From the NCBI RefSeq assembly GCF_030462585.1, contig NZ_JASMRU010000013.1:73714-137713 (forward strand): a stretch of DNA of 64,000 bases, read 5' to 3'. Source of the DNA: Pseudomonas sp. CAN1. GTDB lineage: Bacteria; Pseudomonadota; Gammaproteobacteria; Pseudomonadales; Pseudomonadaceae. The translations under genes were made by a program, and so were the position numbers. Every line of letters starts with the position of its first letter. Position 1 is the first letter of the stretch. Below the pieces are notes generated by a model. It made no database searches, was not told where the DNA came from, and saw only the letters and a list, made by a program, of their open reading frames with translations. Shown piece by piece: positions 26,598 through 35,513 of this stretch.

Positions 26598-26634
26598 AAA
26601 ACAAAACCGGGCCACACGGGCCCGGTTGTTTTTC
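26598..26634 (-). terminator. Terminator between Yip1 and SprT genes
   Basis: ACCGGGCC and GGCCCGGT-type arms form a GC-rich stem with an ACAC loop. On the minus strand it is followed by TTTTGTTTT, directly after the Yip1-family gene stop. T-rich sequence on the plus strand as well makes it potentially bidirectional. Confidence 0.8.
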
Positions 26635-26645
26635 ATCGAGTGATA

Positions 26646-27242
26646 TCAGGTGTATTCCGGGCCGACGCCGCTGCCCCAGAGGATGACCGACAGGGCCATC
26701 ATCGCCACCAGCACCACCAGTCCTACCGCCAGCACCGAGCTGGAGAACAGGAAACCTTCATCCTTGTGGATGTTCATGAAGGTCGGGATGCCGACGTAGA
26801 GCAGGTAGACCGTGTAGCAGATCGCGGCCGTGCCGATGATCATGCCCAGCCACAGGTGCGGGTAGAGCGCCGCCAGGCCGCCGATGAACAGCGGGGTAGC
26901 GGTGTACGCGGCGAATACGATGCATTGGGTCAGCGATGGCGACGCGTCGTAGGTGCGGGCCATCCAGTGGATGAAGGCGCCCATGATGGCGACGCCGGCG
27001 AGCATGGCGATGTAGGTCATGATGGTCAGCTGTATCGCGCTGGCGGCCGTCAGCTTGACCGGTCCCGCGTTGCCCAGTACCCAGCCCACCTGCGTAGTGC
27101 CGATGTAGGCGGAAATGACCGGGATGGCAGCGAGGATCAGGACGTGGGTCAGGTACATGTGGCTGATGGATTCTTCCTCGCCACGGATGTCCTGCCATTC
27201 CTGATCGGGATGGGTGAAGAGCCCCCACACATGATGGATCAT
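26646..27242 (-). CDS. Yip1-family inner-membrane protein
   Basis: A 198-residue protein with about five membrane helices, beginning MIHHVWGLFTHPDQEWQDI, the conserved amphipathic opening of bacterial Yip1-domain proteins. The family's role in bacteria is unknown. A strong terminator follows, so it is a single-gene unit. Confidence 0.87.
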   Translation of the reverse strand: MIHHVWGLFTHPDQEWQDIRGEEESISHMYLTHVLILAAIPVISAYIGTTQVGWVLGNAGPVKLTAASAIQLTIMTYIAMLAGVAIMGAFIHWMARTYDASPSLTQCIVFAAYTATPLFIGGLAALYPHLWLGMIIGTAAICYTVYLLYVGIPTFMNIHKDEGFLFSSSVLAVGLVVLVAMMALSVILWGSGVGPEYT

Positions 27243-27402
27243 GTCAGCATTCTCCTCTTCTTATAGAAGGTCGCCCCCCAGCAAGGCGCCCAATACGCGT
27301 AGCCAGCGTCATCCGGTGCCTGGCCGACTAATGCGACCTTAAGTCGCAGTATAGGAATGGCTGCATGCCACGTCGTCCGTGGGTTTAGAGCAAATGGAAG
27401 TT

Positions 27403-27999
27403 TCACGGGCGGCTGTAATAGCGCTCCAGAATTTCCATCGCCTTGTTGATCGACTGCAGCCGCGTGGTGCTGCCTCCTCGATCAGGGTGGTGCTGGCTGA
27501 CCAACTGGCGGTAGCGCAGCTTGATCAGCGCATAGTCCACCGGGCCGTCCTCCAGCTCGAACAGGGCCAGCGCGGCGGCCTTTTCCTCGTTGCCCTGCAT
27601 CCGCGTCCAGAAGCTTTCCAGCAGCTTCTCCACGTCGCGCTCGCTGGTTTCCTTCAGATGCTTCTCATCCAGATAGTAGGCGCGTAGGGCGTCCTGCTCG
27701 CCGAGCGCCTGCACGCCGCTCATATAAGGAGAGAGACGAATCTGCAGCGGGCCGATTTCCAGATGTGCTGCGTTCTCCTCCCAGAGCCGGTCGCGCAGGC
27801 GATACAGCGCGTTGAACACCAGGAAGTGAGTTCGAAACAGCACCAGCTTGTCGGTCAGCGGTAGGTTGGGAATGTGGGTGGAGTGGCGCGCCTTGAGCTG
27901 CTGGATCAGCTGGAATTCAGAGATTCCTTCAGGCGCTTCCTGCAGCAACTGCAGGAGCTGGCCGGCAAGGTCGAGGGAAGGGTCGAGATCGGGCGTCAT
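27403..27999 (-). CDS. DnaJ-related protein with C-terminal J domain
   Basis: A 198-residue protein with an N-terminal DNAJ_related domain (about 1-130: ISEFQLIQQLKARH, LFRTHFLVFNALYRLRDRL) and a compact C-terminal J-domain-like segment with the HPD motif in SQHHPDRGGS. The HPD tripeptide is what stimulates Hsp70 ATPase, so it likely recruits DnaK to an unknown client. The ATG at 27999 is used. It borders the small foreign segment at 28.0-29.2 kb. Confidence 0.88.
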   Translation of the reverse strand: MTPDLDPSLDLAGQLLQLLQEAPEGISEFQLIQQLKARHSTHIPNLPLTDKLVLFRTHFLVFNALYRLRDRLWEENAAHLEIGPLQIRLSPYMSGVQALGEQDALRAYYLDEKHLKETSERDVEKLLESFWTRMQGNEEKAAALALFELEDGPVDYALIKLRYRQLVSQHHPDRGGSTTRLQSINKAMEILERYYSRP

Positions 28000-28038
28000 G
28001 CTGTCAGATTAGCAGTAGGCCGATAGAGGGGCTGGGGT

Positions 28039-28473
28039 ATGCGTCGCTTTGCGCGCAAGAACTGCTGGCCTGTGGTCGATAGTGGTCATCAATGGCCAAG
28101 GGGTCGCGCCGGCTGTGTAATACCAAGTCGAAGCGAGTATGCACGGTGCCAATCTCCCCCGGAGCTACAGGATCGGCTTGAAACCTATTTCGCCAGCAAG
28201 ACCCGCTTCCCATTCTGCCGCGAGGCATTAGCCCGCATGGTGAAGCGCTGCAACATCGAGCTGCCGCGTGGCCAGTGCACCCACGTCCTGCGCCACACCT
28301 TCGCGTTGCACTTCATGATGAATGGCGGGAACATTCTGGCCCTTAAGGAGATTCTTGGCCATACGTCGTTGAACATTACGATGCGATATGCGCATCTTTC
28401 GCCTGAGTATTTGCAGGATGCGGTACGTCTAAACCCCCTTTCAATTTTTGACGGTTCCTCCGCAGCGCTTTGA
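28039..28473 (+). pseudogene. Tyrosine recombinase (integrase) C-terminal remnant
   Basis: From about residue 42 of this open frame (28162 on) the sequence is a phage-type tyrosine recombinase catalytic domain: box II HVLRHTFALHF, the LGHTSL histidine motif and the nucleophile Tyr in TMRYAHL. The first Arg box and the whole N-terminal DNA-binding part are missing, and the first 41 residues do not look like integrase. It is therefore a decayed relic with no likely activity. It resembles the integrases of filamentous Pf-like phages. It lies at one edge of a short AT-richer segment. Confidence 0.75.
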
Positions 28474-28530
28474 AAATGAGATAATGCCGAACTTCAACTA
28501 TCTCAATCATGCATTCCAAGATTTAAGACA

Positions 28531-29202
28531 ATGACAAAAAATTCCTCCCCTTTTTGCTCATGGGTTTTTGCGTTCATCTGTGTGCTTGGCTTCGTTCTTG
28601 CCGGTTATGTATCCGTAAAGCTGCATCAGCCGATTCTCGGGGGAGTAATACTTATTTTTTTTGCCGCCGCGACTTTCGCTTTACTCCTTCAGGCACGGTT
28701 GAAGAGAGTCATGAAAGGTGGGCTACTAGTGGCACTCGGTGTGGTTACTCCCTTTGTTTATACGATTTGCATCGCTTCCCAGTTCAACGATGCCCTCGCC
28801 TATGGTGATCTATGGTTTTCAACGCTATTGGGCGCTAACGCAGCTTACGGGCTAGATACGGGTAGGAACCTGCTGGAAACCTGGTCTTCATTCATTAACC
28901 TCGCATGTGCCGGCGCTGGTGGCAGCATCATTGCGGTTGCGGGGGAGAGAACGATTGTCGAATCTCCGTCTAACTCTGCCTCATCAGAAAACGCAGCTTC
29001 TCCACTGGTTGAAGGTTCCAGAGTGATCGGTCTGATCGAGAAAGCATTAAATCGACACAAGCATGAAGTTCACTCCTTGACCCAGCAGGCCGGGATGCTT
29101 CGGACAAAGCACGATCGTTTGAAGTCGCTGCTGCTTGGCGTTGGGATTGGGGTACTGATTACGGTGGTGGCTTTTTCCTCTGCTCTGCTTCTTCTTCGTT
29201 GA
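28531..29202 (+). CDS. Orphan membrane protein of unknown function
   Basis: A 223-residue protein with three or four N-terminal hydrophobic helices (about 10-30, 36-54, 62-82, 108-130), a polar linker rich in Ser and Glu, a short heptad-like segment (GLIEKALNRHKHEVHSLTQQ) and a C-terminal membrane helix (about 200-221). Its base composition and codon use are clearly more AT-rich than the neighbours. It follows an integrase remnant, so it is probably horizontally acquired cargo. I do not recognise the family. The start ATG at 28531 lacks a strong ribosome site. Confidence 0.65.
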   Translation: MTKNSSPFCSWVFAFICVLGFVLAGYVSVKLHQPILGGVILIFFAAATFALLLQARLKRVMKGGLLVALGVVTPFVYTICIASQFNDALAYGDLWFSTLLGANAAYGLDTGRNLLETWSSFINLACAGAGGSIIAVAGERTIVESPSNSASSENAASPLVEGSRVIGLIEKALNRHKHEVHSLTQQAGMLRTKHDRLKSLLLGVGIGVLITVVAFSSALLLLR

Positions 29203-29398
29203 GAGTCAGCTGTCGGCCATGTCATCCCAACGTGGTTTTTCCCGTGTTTTGTCGATCTTCGACACTCCTTCGACACCTCCACGATAGGTGAGTGGAAACA
29301 CCTTCTAGATCAGTGGCTTGAAGGTCTGGTGTCCGTCGTTGGCGATTTGCGCGTAAAATGACCGGCTTTTCGTCTTGCCCTTCGGATTCCAGAGCACC

Positions 29399-30226
29399 AT
29401 GGCCAGCACCCTTTCGGTCAACCAGAACAAACTGCAGAAACGCCTGCGCCGCCAGGTTGGCGAAGCGGTCACCGACTTCAACATGATCGAGGACGGTGAC
29501 AAGGTGATGGTCTGCCTGTCCGGCGGCAAGGACAGCTACACCCTGCTGGACATCCTGCTGTACCTGCAGAAGGTAGCGCCGATCCAGTTTGAGATCGTCG
29601 CGGTGAACATGGACCAGAAGCAGCCGGGCTTCCCCGAGCACGTGCTGCCAGCGTACCTGGAGTCCATCGGCGTGCAGTATCACATCATCGAGAAGGACAC
29701 CTACTCGGTGGTGAAGGAGAAGATCCCGGAGGGCAAGACCACCTGCTCGCTGTGTTCGCGCCTGCGCCGTGGCACCCTCTATACCTACGCTGACGAGATC
29801 GGCGCGACCAAGATGGCGCTCGGGCACCACCGCGACGACATCCTGGAAACCTTCTTCCTCAACATGTTCTACGGCGGCACCCTCAAGGCCATGCCGCCCA
29901 AGCTGCTGTCCGACGACGGCCGCAACGTAGTGATCCGCCCCCTGGCGTACTGCAACGAGAAGGACATCGAGGCCTACTCGGTGCTCAAGGAATTCCCGAT
30001 CATCCCGTGCAACCTCTGTGGCTCGCAGGAAAACCTGCAGCGCCAGGTGGTCAAGGAGATGCTGCTGGACTGGGAGCGCAAGTCGCCGGGCCGTACCGAA
30101 ATCATGTTCCGCGCCCTGCAGAACGTGGTGCCGTCGCAACTGGCCGATCGCAACCTGTTCGACTTCAACAGCCTGCGCATCGACGAGACCGCCACTCCGC
30201 GCTTCCTCGACGTGATGAACCTGTAA
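29399..30226 (+). CDS. ttcA: tRNA 2-thiocytidine biosynthesis protein TtcA
   Basis: A 275-residue PP-loop ATPase that thiolates cytidine 32 of certain tRNAs. The adenylation motif SGGKDS is at 41-46. The iron-sulfur cluster cysteines are CSLC (Cys116, Cys119) and PCNLC (Cys204, Cys207), as in the family. The ATG at 29399 fits the family length. The glycosylase-like gene starts 19 bp downstream and may be co-transcribed. Confidence 0.96.
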   Translation: MASTLSVNQNKLQKRLRRQVGEAVTDFNMIEDGDKVMVCLSGGKDSYTLLDILLYLQKVAPIQFEIVAVNMDQKQPGFPEHVLPAYLESIGVQYHIIEKDTYSVVKEKIPEGKTTCSLCSRLRRGTLYTYADEIGATKMALGHHRDDILETFFLNMFYGGTLKAMPPKLLSDDGRNVVIRPLAYCNEKDIEAYSVLKEFPIIPCNLCGSQENLQRQVVKEMLLDWERKSPGRTEIMFRALQNVVPSQLADRNLFDFNSLRIDETATPRFLDVMNL

Positions 30227-30245
30227 GACCTCGCAAGGACGCCCG

Positions 30246-30917
30246 ATGCGCGATTACCAGTGGCTGTACGAATACTGCCTGAACCGCTTCGGTTCGGTCG
30301 AAGCGCTGGAGGCTCGCCTGCCGCAGGCGAAGTCCGCGGCAGAGCTGATGGCGGTCGGCGATGATCGCTACCTGTCGCTGATCAGCCTGCGCATCTTCCG
30401 CGCGGGCCTCAAGCACAGCCTGGTGGATGCCAAGTGGCCGGCCTTCGAGGAAGTCTTCTTCGGCTTCGATCCGGAGAAGGTCGTGCTGATGGGCGGCGAG
30501 CGCCTGGAAAACCTGATGCAGGACGCCCGGCTGATCCGCCACCTGGGCAAGCTCAAGAGCGTGCCACGCAACGCCCAGTTCGTCCTCGACATCGCCCGCG
30601 AATACGGCAGCTTCGGCAAGCTGCTGGCCGACTGGCCGTCCAGCGATATCGTTGCCCTGTGGAAGCTGCTGGCCAAGCGCGGCAACCAGCTGGGTGGCAT
30701 GTCGGCGCCGCGCTTCCTGCGCATGGCCGGCAAGGACACCTTCGTCCTCAGTGACGATGTGGTCGCCGCGCTCAAGGCGCAGGAAATCGTCGACAAGGCG
30801 CCCACCAGCCTGAAGGACCTCGCCCTGGTGCAAGCGGCCTTCAACACCTGGCAGGAACAAAGTGGCCGTCCTCTGTGCCATATCTCGATGATGCTGTCGT
30901 ACACGGTCAACCACTGA
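30246..30917 (+). CDS. DNA-3-methyladenine glycosylase I-like protein
   Basis: A 223-residue protein assigned to the adenine glycosylase (Tag-type) superfamily by overall similarity as I recall it from Pseudomonas annotations; helix-hairpin-helix-like repeats (SAAELMAVGDDRYLSLISLRIFRAG and LLADWPSSDIVALWKLLAKRG) fit this fold. The zinc-binding Cys/His ends of classical Tag are not obvious, so activity is uncertain. It lies between ttcA and the sirtuin gene on the same strand. Confidence 0.65.
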   Translation: MRDYQWLYEYCLNRFGSVEALEARLPQAKSAAELMAVGDDRYLSLISLRIFRAGLKHSLVDAKWPAFEEVFFGFDPEKVVLMGGERLENLMQDARLIRHLGKLKSVPRNAQFVLDIAREYGSFGKLLADWPSSDIVALWKLLAKRGNQLGGMSAPRFLRMAGKDTFVLSDDVVAALKAQEIVDKAPTSLKDLALVQAAFNTWQEQSGRPLCHISMMLSYTVNH

Positions 30918-30946
30918 CGCGCGGCTTGGTCGCGGAGGAGGGGCGG

Positions 30947-31711
30947 ATGGATTCGGCTATCGAACGCACCGGCGCTGCGCTGGCACGCGCAGAGCGCATC
31001 CTGGTGATCACCGGGGCTGGCGTTTCCGCCGATTCCGGCATGCCGACTTACCGAGGACTGGGCGGTCTGTATAACGGCAGGACGGCGGAAGGCCTGCCGA
31101 TCGAGGCGGCGCTCTCCGGGCCGATGCTGCAGAAGGATCCGGCCTTGTGCTGGAAGTACCTGGCTGAGCTGGGCAAGGCTTGCCTGAGTGCTCAGCCCAA
31201 TGCTGGCCACGAAGCCATCGCCGAACTGCAACGGCTCAAGCCGGAGTGCTGGGTGCTGACGCAGAATATCGATGGCTTCCATCGTCGCGCCGGTTCGCCG
31301 CCGGAGCGTCTGATCGAGATCCATGGGGAGCTGGCACCGTTGTATTGCCAGTCGTGCGGTCTGGAAAGCGCTGATCTGGCCGGGCATCTCGGACGCCCAT
31401 TGCCGCCCAGGTGCGAGCGCTGCGCGGGTATCCTGCGTCCGCCGGTGGTGCTGTTCGAGGAGATGCTGCCGGAGGCGGCGATCGATTCGCTGTATGCGCA
31501 ATTGCGCAAGGGGTTCGATGCCGTACTGCTGGTGGGGACGACCGCGAGCTTCCCCTATATCATCGAGCCGGTGCTGCGCACGCGGGACGCGGGAGGCTTT
31601 ACCGCCGAGGTGAATCCGGGGCTTACCGACCTCAGTTCAGCGGTCGAAGAAACAATGGTGGGTCGAGCCTTAGACATTATGCCGCGTCTGCTGAGTCACA
31701 TTCCGCGATAA
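30947..31711 (+). CDS. Sir2-family NAD-dependent protein deacylase
   Basis: A 254-residue sirtuin. The NAD-binding motif GAGVSADSGMPTYRG (about 22-36), NIDGFHRRAG, the catalytic His126 in EIHGEL, and the zinc-ribbon cysteines Cys134/137 (CQSC) and Cys156/159 (CERC) are all present, so it should be active in removing acyl groups from protein lysines with NAD consumption. The ATG at 30947 has a GGAGGAG ribosome site. The NAD salvage genes are elsewhere in the window and not linked. Confidence 0.94.
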   Translation: MDSAIERTGAALARAERILVITGAGVSADSGMPTYRGLGGLYNGRTAEGLPIEAALSGPMLQKDPALCWKYLAELGKACLSAQPNAGHEAIAELQRLKPECWVLTQNIDGFHRRAGSPPERLIEIHGELAPLYCQSCGLESADLAGHLGRPLPPRCERCAGILRPPVVLFEEMLPEAAIDSLYAQLRKGFDAVLLVGTTASFPYIIEPVLRTRDAGGFTAEVNPGLTDLSSAVEETMVGRALDIMPRLLSHIPR

Positions 31712-31786
31712 AAAACTTGCATTGCCCCCATTGAGCGGGCAAATTAGCCCGCTACTAAATGGAGCTAATGAGACACGGTCGTGCCC

Positions 31787-32407
31787 ATGCTTAAACGCTT
31801 AGCACCCCTCGTGCCCATGAGTTTCGTTCTGCTGCTGGCAGCTTGCGCCAGCCATTCGCCGGAATCGCAGCCGAATCAGGTCGCTTCAGCACCTGCCACT
31901 CGAGCAGCGTTCCAGGTCAACCAGCACAACATAGCGCTGGTGAATGAGTCGCAGGACGAGGGGGCCAAAAACGATAACGGCAGTTCCACTGCCCATGTAT
32001 CCGACATTCTGGACCGCGCGTTCTCGCTGATCGGTACTCCGTACCGCTTTGGTGGGAAATCGGAGCGGACCGGCTTCGATTGCAGCGGCTTCGTGGGCTA
32101 CCTGTTCCGCGAAGAAGCCGGCATCAGCCTGCCGCGTTCCACGCGGGAGATGATCAACATGGACGTCCCGCTGGTCTCGAAAGAAGACCTGCAGCCGGGC
32201 GACCTGATCTTCTTCAACAACCGTGGTCGCGGTCGCGTCAGCCACGCCGGCATCTATATTGGCGATGGCCAGTTCATCCACTCCGCCAGCCGCCGTGGCG
32301 GTGGTGTGCGGGTGGACCGCCTGGACGAGAGCTATTGGCGCCTGAGCTTCATGGAAGCCAAGCGCGTACTCGAACCGGGCTACGAGCCGAAGACGGTGAG
32401 TCGCTAA
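31787..32407 (+). CDS. NlpC/P60 cell-wall endopeptidase lipoprotein (first copy)
   Basis: A 206-residue lipoprotein with lipobox LLAAC near residue 20 and an NlpC/P60 domain. The catalytic residues are Cys99 (FDCSGF), His153 (VSHAGIYIG) and His165 (FIHSA). It should cleave the D-Glu-gamma-diaminopimelate bond of peptidoglycan stem peptides in the periplasm. The ATG at 31787 is favoured over the GTG at 31781 by family convention; no strong ribosome site distinguishes them. A second copy follows about 80 bp downstream, as in P. aeruginosa. Confidence 0.92.
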   Translation: MLKRLAPLVPMSFVLLLAACASHSPESQPNQVASAPATRAAFQVNQHNIALVNESQDEGAKNDNGSSTAHVSDILDRAFSLIGTPYRFGGKSERTGFDCSGFVGYLFREEAGISLPRSTREMINMDVPLVSKEDLQPGDLIFFNNRGRGRVSHAGIYIGDGQFIHSASRRGGGVRVDRLDESYWRLSFMEAKRVLEPGYEPKTVSR

Positions 32408-32487
32408 ACTTAAAGTTTTACTTTAAGTATTGCGCTTAACTCACTGTTGGTACAAAGTGATGGCACTCCTTGACGGGATGCCATCAC

Positions 32488-33018
32488 ATGCTCGTTTTTC
32501 AGCGCATCATCCTCCTCGCTGTTCTCGCCTCACTGGCCGCCTGTGCCAGCCGCACGCCGCCGGCTCCGCCTCCCGTAGTCCGCGCGAACGTTGCTCCCGT
32601 CTACAACGCCCAAGCCGCTGACGACGTCCTGATCCGTGCCATTGGTCTGGTCGGCACTCCCTATCGCTGGGGCGGCAACACTCCCGATAGTGGTTTCGAT
32701 TGCAGCGGCCTGATCGGCTATGTCTACCGCGATGCCACCGGCCTTGCGCTACCGCGTTCGACCCGCGAGATGATCTCCATGCGCGCGCCCACCGTTGGCC
32801 GCGAATCCCTGCAGAGTGGCGATCTGGTGTTCTTCGCCACCAATGGTGGACGCGGCGTCAGCCATGCGGGTATCTATGTCGGAGAAGGGCGCTTCGTTCA
32901 CGCGCCCAGAACGGGCGGGACCGTTCGCCTCGACAGCCTCGACAGCGCCTATTGGCAGAAGGCCTTCCTGGAAGCCAAGCGCGTCCTCGCCGTGCAGAGT
33001 CTCGCCCTCCACCCCTGA
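32488..33018 (+). CDS. NlpC/P60 cell-wall endopeptidase lipoprotein (second copy)
   Basis: A 176-residue paralogue of the preceding gene, with lipobox SLAAC and catalytic Cys72 (FDCSGL), His126 (SHAGIYVG) and His138 (FVHAP). The linker between lipid anchor and enzyme domain is Pro/Ala-rich (TPPAPPPVV) and shorter than in the first copy. The ATG at 32488 gives a normal signal peptide (MLVFQRIILLAVLASLAAC); the TTG at 32470 is not needed. The AT-rich spacer before it may hold its own promoter. Confidence 0.92.
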   Translation: MLVFQRIILLAVLASLAACASRTPPAPPPVVRANVAPVYNAQAADDVLIRAIGLVGTPYRWGGNTPDSGFDCSGLIGYVYRDATGLALPRSTREMISMRAPTVGRESLQSGDLVFFATNGGRGVSHAGIYVGEGRFVHAPRTGGTVRLDSLDSAYWQKAFLEAKRVLAVQSLALHP

Positions 33019-33033
33019 TTCTCAGGAGGGCCC

Positions 33034-33696
33034 ATGACCACCCGCACACTGAGCCTTGACGACTCGCTTTACCAATACCTGCTCGACGTCTCCCTACGTG
33101 ACTCCGCCGTCAAGGCCCGGCTACGTAGCGAGACCGCCAGCCTGCCCAACGCGCGCTGGCAGGTTGCCCCGGAACAGGGGCAGTTCCTCGCCTTACTGGT
33201 AAAACTGACCGGCGCCAGACGAATCCTCGAGATCGGCACCTTCACCGGCTACAGCGCGCTGTGCATGGCCGAGGCGTTGCCCGAGGGCGGTCACATCCTC
33301 TGCTGCGACCTCCCCGGCGAATACAACGACATCGCCCGCAGCTACTGGCGCGACGCGGGTGTCGACTCCCGCATCGAGCTGCGCCTCGGGCCGGCACTGG
33401 TCACCCTTGATGCGCTGGTGACCGGCGATCAGCAGGGCAGCTTCGACCTGGTATTCATCGATGCCGACAAGGCGAACTACCCGCTCTACCTGGAGCGTGC
33501 GCTGACTCTGCTGCGCGAGGGCGGCCTGGTGGTGTTCGACAACGTGCTGTGGAGCGGACGAGTGCTGGAAGCCAACCCGGATAGCGAGGACACCCGTGCC
33601 ATCCAGCAGCTCAACCTGGCACTGAAGGCGGACAAGCGCGTGGATTACTCGCTGGTGCCGATCGGTGATGGGATGAGTCTTTGTCGCAAGCGTTAA
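33034..33696 (+). CDS. SAM-dependent O-methyltransferase (COMT-like, family 3)
   Basis: A 220-residue class I methyltransferase. The SAM-binding motif ILEIGTFTGYSALCMAEALP and the metal/catalytic FDLVFIDADKANYPLYLERAL, followed by GGLVVFDNVLWSGRV, place it with cation-dependent catechol/caffeoyl-CoA O-methyltransferases. The substrate in bacteria is generally unknown. An AGGAGG ribosome site sits 4 bases before the ATG. It follows the NlpC gene by 15 bp, so probably the same transcript. Confidence 0.92.
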   Translation: MTTRTLSLDDSLYQYLLDVSLRDSAVKARLRSETASLPNARWQVAPEQGQFLALLVKLTGARRILEIGTFTGYSALCMAEALPEGGHILCCDLPGEYNDIARSYWRDAGVDSRIELRLGPALVTLDALVTGDQQGSFDLVFIDADKANYPLYLERALTLLREGGLVVFDNVLWSGRVLEANPDSEDTRAIQQLNLALKADKRVDYSLVPIGDGMSLCRKR

Positions 33697-33850
33697 AGTC
33701 TCGGACGAAGACTGAAGTTTCCGACGAGAGCAGAGGGTCACGTTTTCGGGTTTGATCCGTGCGCGATTAATGCAAGAATCGTCGGCCTTGCAGGGGAATC
33801 CTCCGTGATCGTGCAAGATCCATAAGAAAAATCAGCCAGGAAAGGAAAGC

Positions 33851-34738
33851 ATGCAGGAGTCAGTTGTGGCCGCTTCGTCCGCTGGGCAGGTACGTGGTCT
33901 GATCAAGCTCATGCGGCCCAAACAGTGGGTCAAGAATGGATTCGTGCTCGCCCCGTTGGTATTTTCCGGCGAGTTCCTGCAGAAAGACGCCATCCTCCAG
34001 GCCCTGCTGGCCGTCGTGCTGTTCTGCCTCGCCTCGTCCGCGACTTATATCGTCAACGATCTGCGCGACATCGAGCGCGATCGCAGTCATCCGGTCAAAT
34101 CGAAGTCGCGCCCCCTGGCTGCCGGCATCGTCTCGCCGGCAGCGGCAGTGGCATTGTTGCTGGCACTCTATGCGCTCCTGATCGTCGGCTGGCTCATGGT
34201 CCCCAAGGTCGTGGCGGTGATCTTCGGTTACATGCTGCTGAACCTTGCCTACACCTTCGTCCTCAAGCACCAGCCGGTGGTCGACATCTTCACCATCGCC
34301 ATCGGCTTCGTGCTGCGCGTCTATGCTGGCGCGGTGGCGCTGAGCGTGCCGGTTTCCTCCTGGATGTTCGTCACTACGCTCTGCCTGGCCCTTTATCTCG
34401 CAGCAGTGAAGCGCCGTCAGGAACTGAGCAAGAGCGGTGCCGGAGCTCGTGAGGTGCTCGGTAAATACACGCTGTCGCTGGTGGATCGCTATGCGGAAAT
34501 CTCCGCCACCGGCGCGCTGCTCTTCTACAGCATGTTCGTCATGTCGACGAAGCCGGATCTGGTGATGACCGTTCCGCTGGTGCTGTTCGGCCTGTTCCGC
34601 TACTGGTACGTAGTCGAGGCCCTCGATGGCGGTGAGTCGCCCACCGATGCCCTGCTGGCTGACTGGCAACTATTGCTCACCGTCGTCGCCTGGGGTGGGG
34701 TATGTATGTGGGCACTCTGGCCAGGCATGCCTGCATGA
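33851..34738 (+). CDS. UbiA-family prenyltransferase, decaprenyl-phosphate phosphoribosyltransferase-like
   Basis: A 295-residue protein with about nine membrane helices. The first Asp-rich motif is NDLRDIERDRSHP (Asn69, Asp70, Asp73, Asp77). The opening IKLMRPKQWVKNGFVLAPLVFSG and DRYAEISATGALLFYSMFV are typical of the subfamily that moves phosphoribose from PRPP to a polyprenyl phosphate (as mycobacterial Rv3806c), rather than of ubiquinone synthesis. The product would be polyprenyl-phosphoryl-5-phosphoribose. Its stop overlaps the next start (ATGA). It also begins a block with a putative glycosyltransferase. The subfamily call is from recognised sequence pattern. Confidence 0.85.
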   Translation: MQESVVAASSAGQVRGLIKLMRPKQWVKNGFVLAPLVFSGEFLQKDAILQALLAVVLFCLASSATYIVNDLRDIERDRSHPVKSKSRPLAAGIVSPAAAVALLLALYALLIVGWLMVPKVVAVIFGYMLLNLAYTFVLKHQPVVDIFTIAIGFVLRVYAGAVALSVPVSSWMFVTTLCLALYLAAVKRRQELSKSGAGAREVLGKYTLSLVDRYAEISATGALLFYSMFVMSTKPDLVMTVPLVLFGLFRYWYVVEALDGGESPTDALLADWQLLLTVVAWGGVCMWALWPGMPA

Positions 34739-35154
34739 GCACCTATGCATATGTTCTGACGCCCTTTCTGGCGTGGCTGGTGGCTGGCTGCAGCAAGTTC
34801 GCGATCAACAGCATCAAGGCCGGCAAACCGGCTTTCGGCCTGATTGGCTACGGTGGCCTGCCGAGCAATCACAGTGCCATCGTCAGCAGCATGGCGGCAC
34901 TCATCGCTTTCAAGCAGGGTTTGGATCAGCCGGCATTCGGTGTCGCCCTGACCCTGGCCTTCATCGTCATGCTCGATGCCAACAGCCTGCGCCTGCAGGT
35001 GGGGCGGCATGCTGCGGCGATCAATCGGCTTGCAGTAGAGGCGGCCGATCACAAGTCGCTGCGTGAGCGGATGGGGCACACCCGGATTGAGATCGGGGCC
35101 GGGATTCTGGTTGGCATTCTGGTGGCCTGGGGTATTGCCGCCTCCAGCGTCTGA
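34735..35154 (+). CDS. Divergent PAP2-family (DUF212) membrane protein
   Basis: A 139-residue integral membrane protein. The signatures GGLPSNHSAIVSSMAALIAF and VMLDANSLRLQVGRHAAAIN match the DUF212/YuiD family, described as divergent acid-phosphatase/vanadium-haloperoxidase-related proteins. Translation is coupled to the UbiA-like gene (ATGA overlap). In mycobacteria the analogous gene next to the phosphoribosyltransferase encodes a PAP2-type protein proposed to dephosphorylate the product. The same role, making polyprenyl-phosphoryl-ribose, is inferred here. A hairpin terminator follows. Confidence 0.85.
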   Translation: MSTYAYVLTPFLAWLVAGCSKFAINSIKAGKPAFGLIGYGGLPSNHSAIVSSMAALIAFKQGLDQPAFGVALTLAFIVMLDANSLRLQVGRHAAAINRLAVEAADHKSLRERMGHTRIEIGAGILVGILVAWGIAASSV

Positions 35155-35513
35155 TCCGGCAATACCGCCACTCTTCTGAAAAAGGCACGCCCATCGGCGT
35201 GCCTTTGTCGTTTATCACTCCGGTGCCCGCAGGATGGCTTCCTGTGGAGCTGGCGGCAGAGTTCGTACTGACAGGGACGGAAATCACGTATTCCCGCGAC
35301 AGTAGTAGGGGCGGAAATAACCGGAAAGGCCGCCTGAAACCGCTGACCTGTATCTCCTCCTGCGTTTGCCCTTGAACTTACATGTCACCATTCGCCGCTG
35401 CTTATCGGGGTGAAGTCGTGCCCCGGATTCTCATGATCAGGCCGGTGCCACTTGATTGTTCGTGAGTGCGCCATGCCGGCCATGAATGACTACTGCAAGA
35501 TGGATTGGCGACG
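35155..35513. other. Intergenic region before GtrII-like gene
   Basis: This 359-bp stretch has a hairpin at 35181-35206 ending the UbiA/DUF212 transcript and otherwise no gene. The GtrII-like gene must have a promoter here; no clear -35/-10 pair stands out. Confidence 0.5.
35181..35206 (+). terminator. Hairpin terminator after DUF212 gene
   Basis: AAAGGCACGCC and GGCGTGCCTTT form an 11-bp perfect stem around CATC. The arms are identical to those of the hairpin at 37023-37048 on the other side of the GtrII-like gene. Confidence 0.75.

Noticed and set aside
26478..26636. Longer SprT start at 26636
   Set aside because: The added residues are unlike any SprT N-terminus and run into the terminator sequence of the neighbouring gene.
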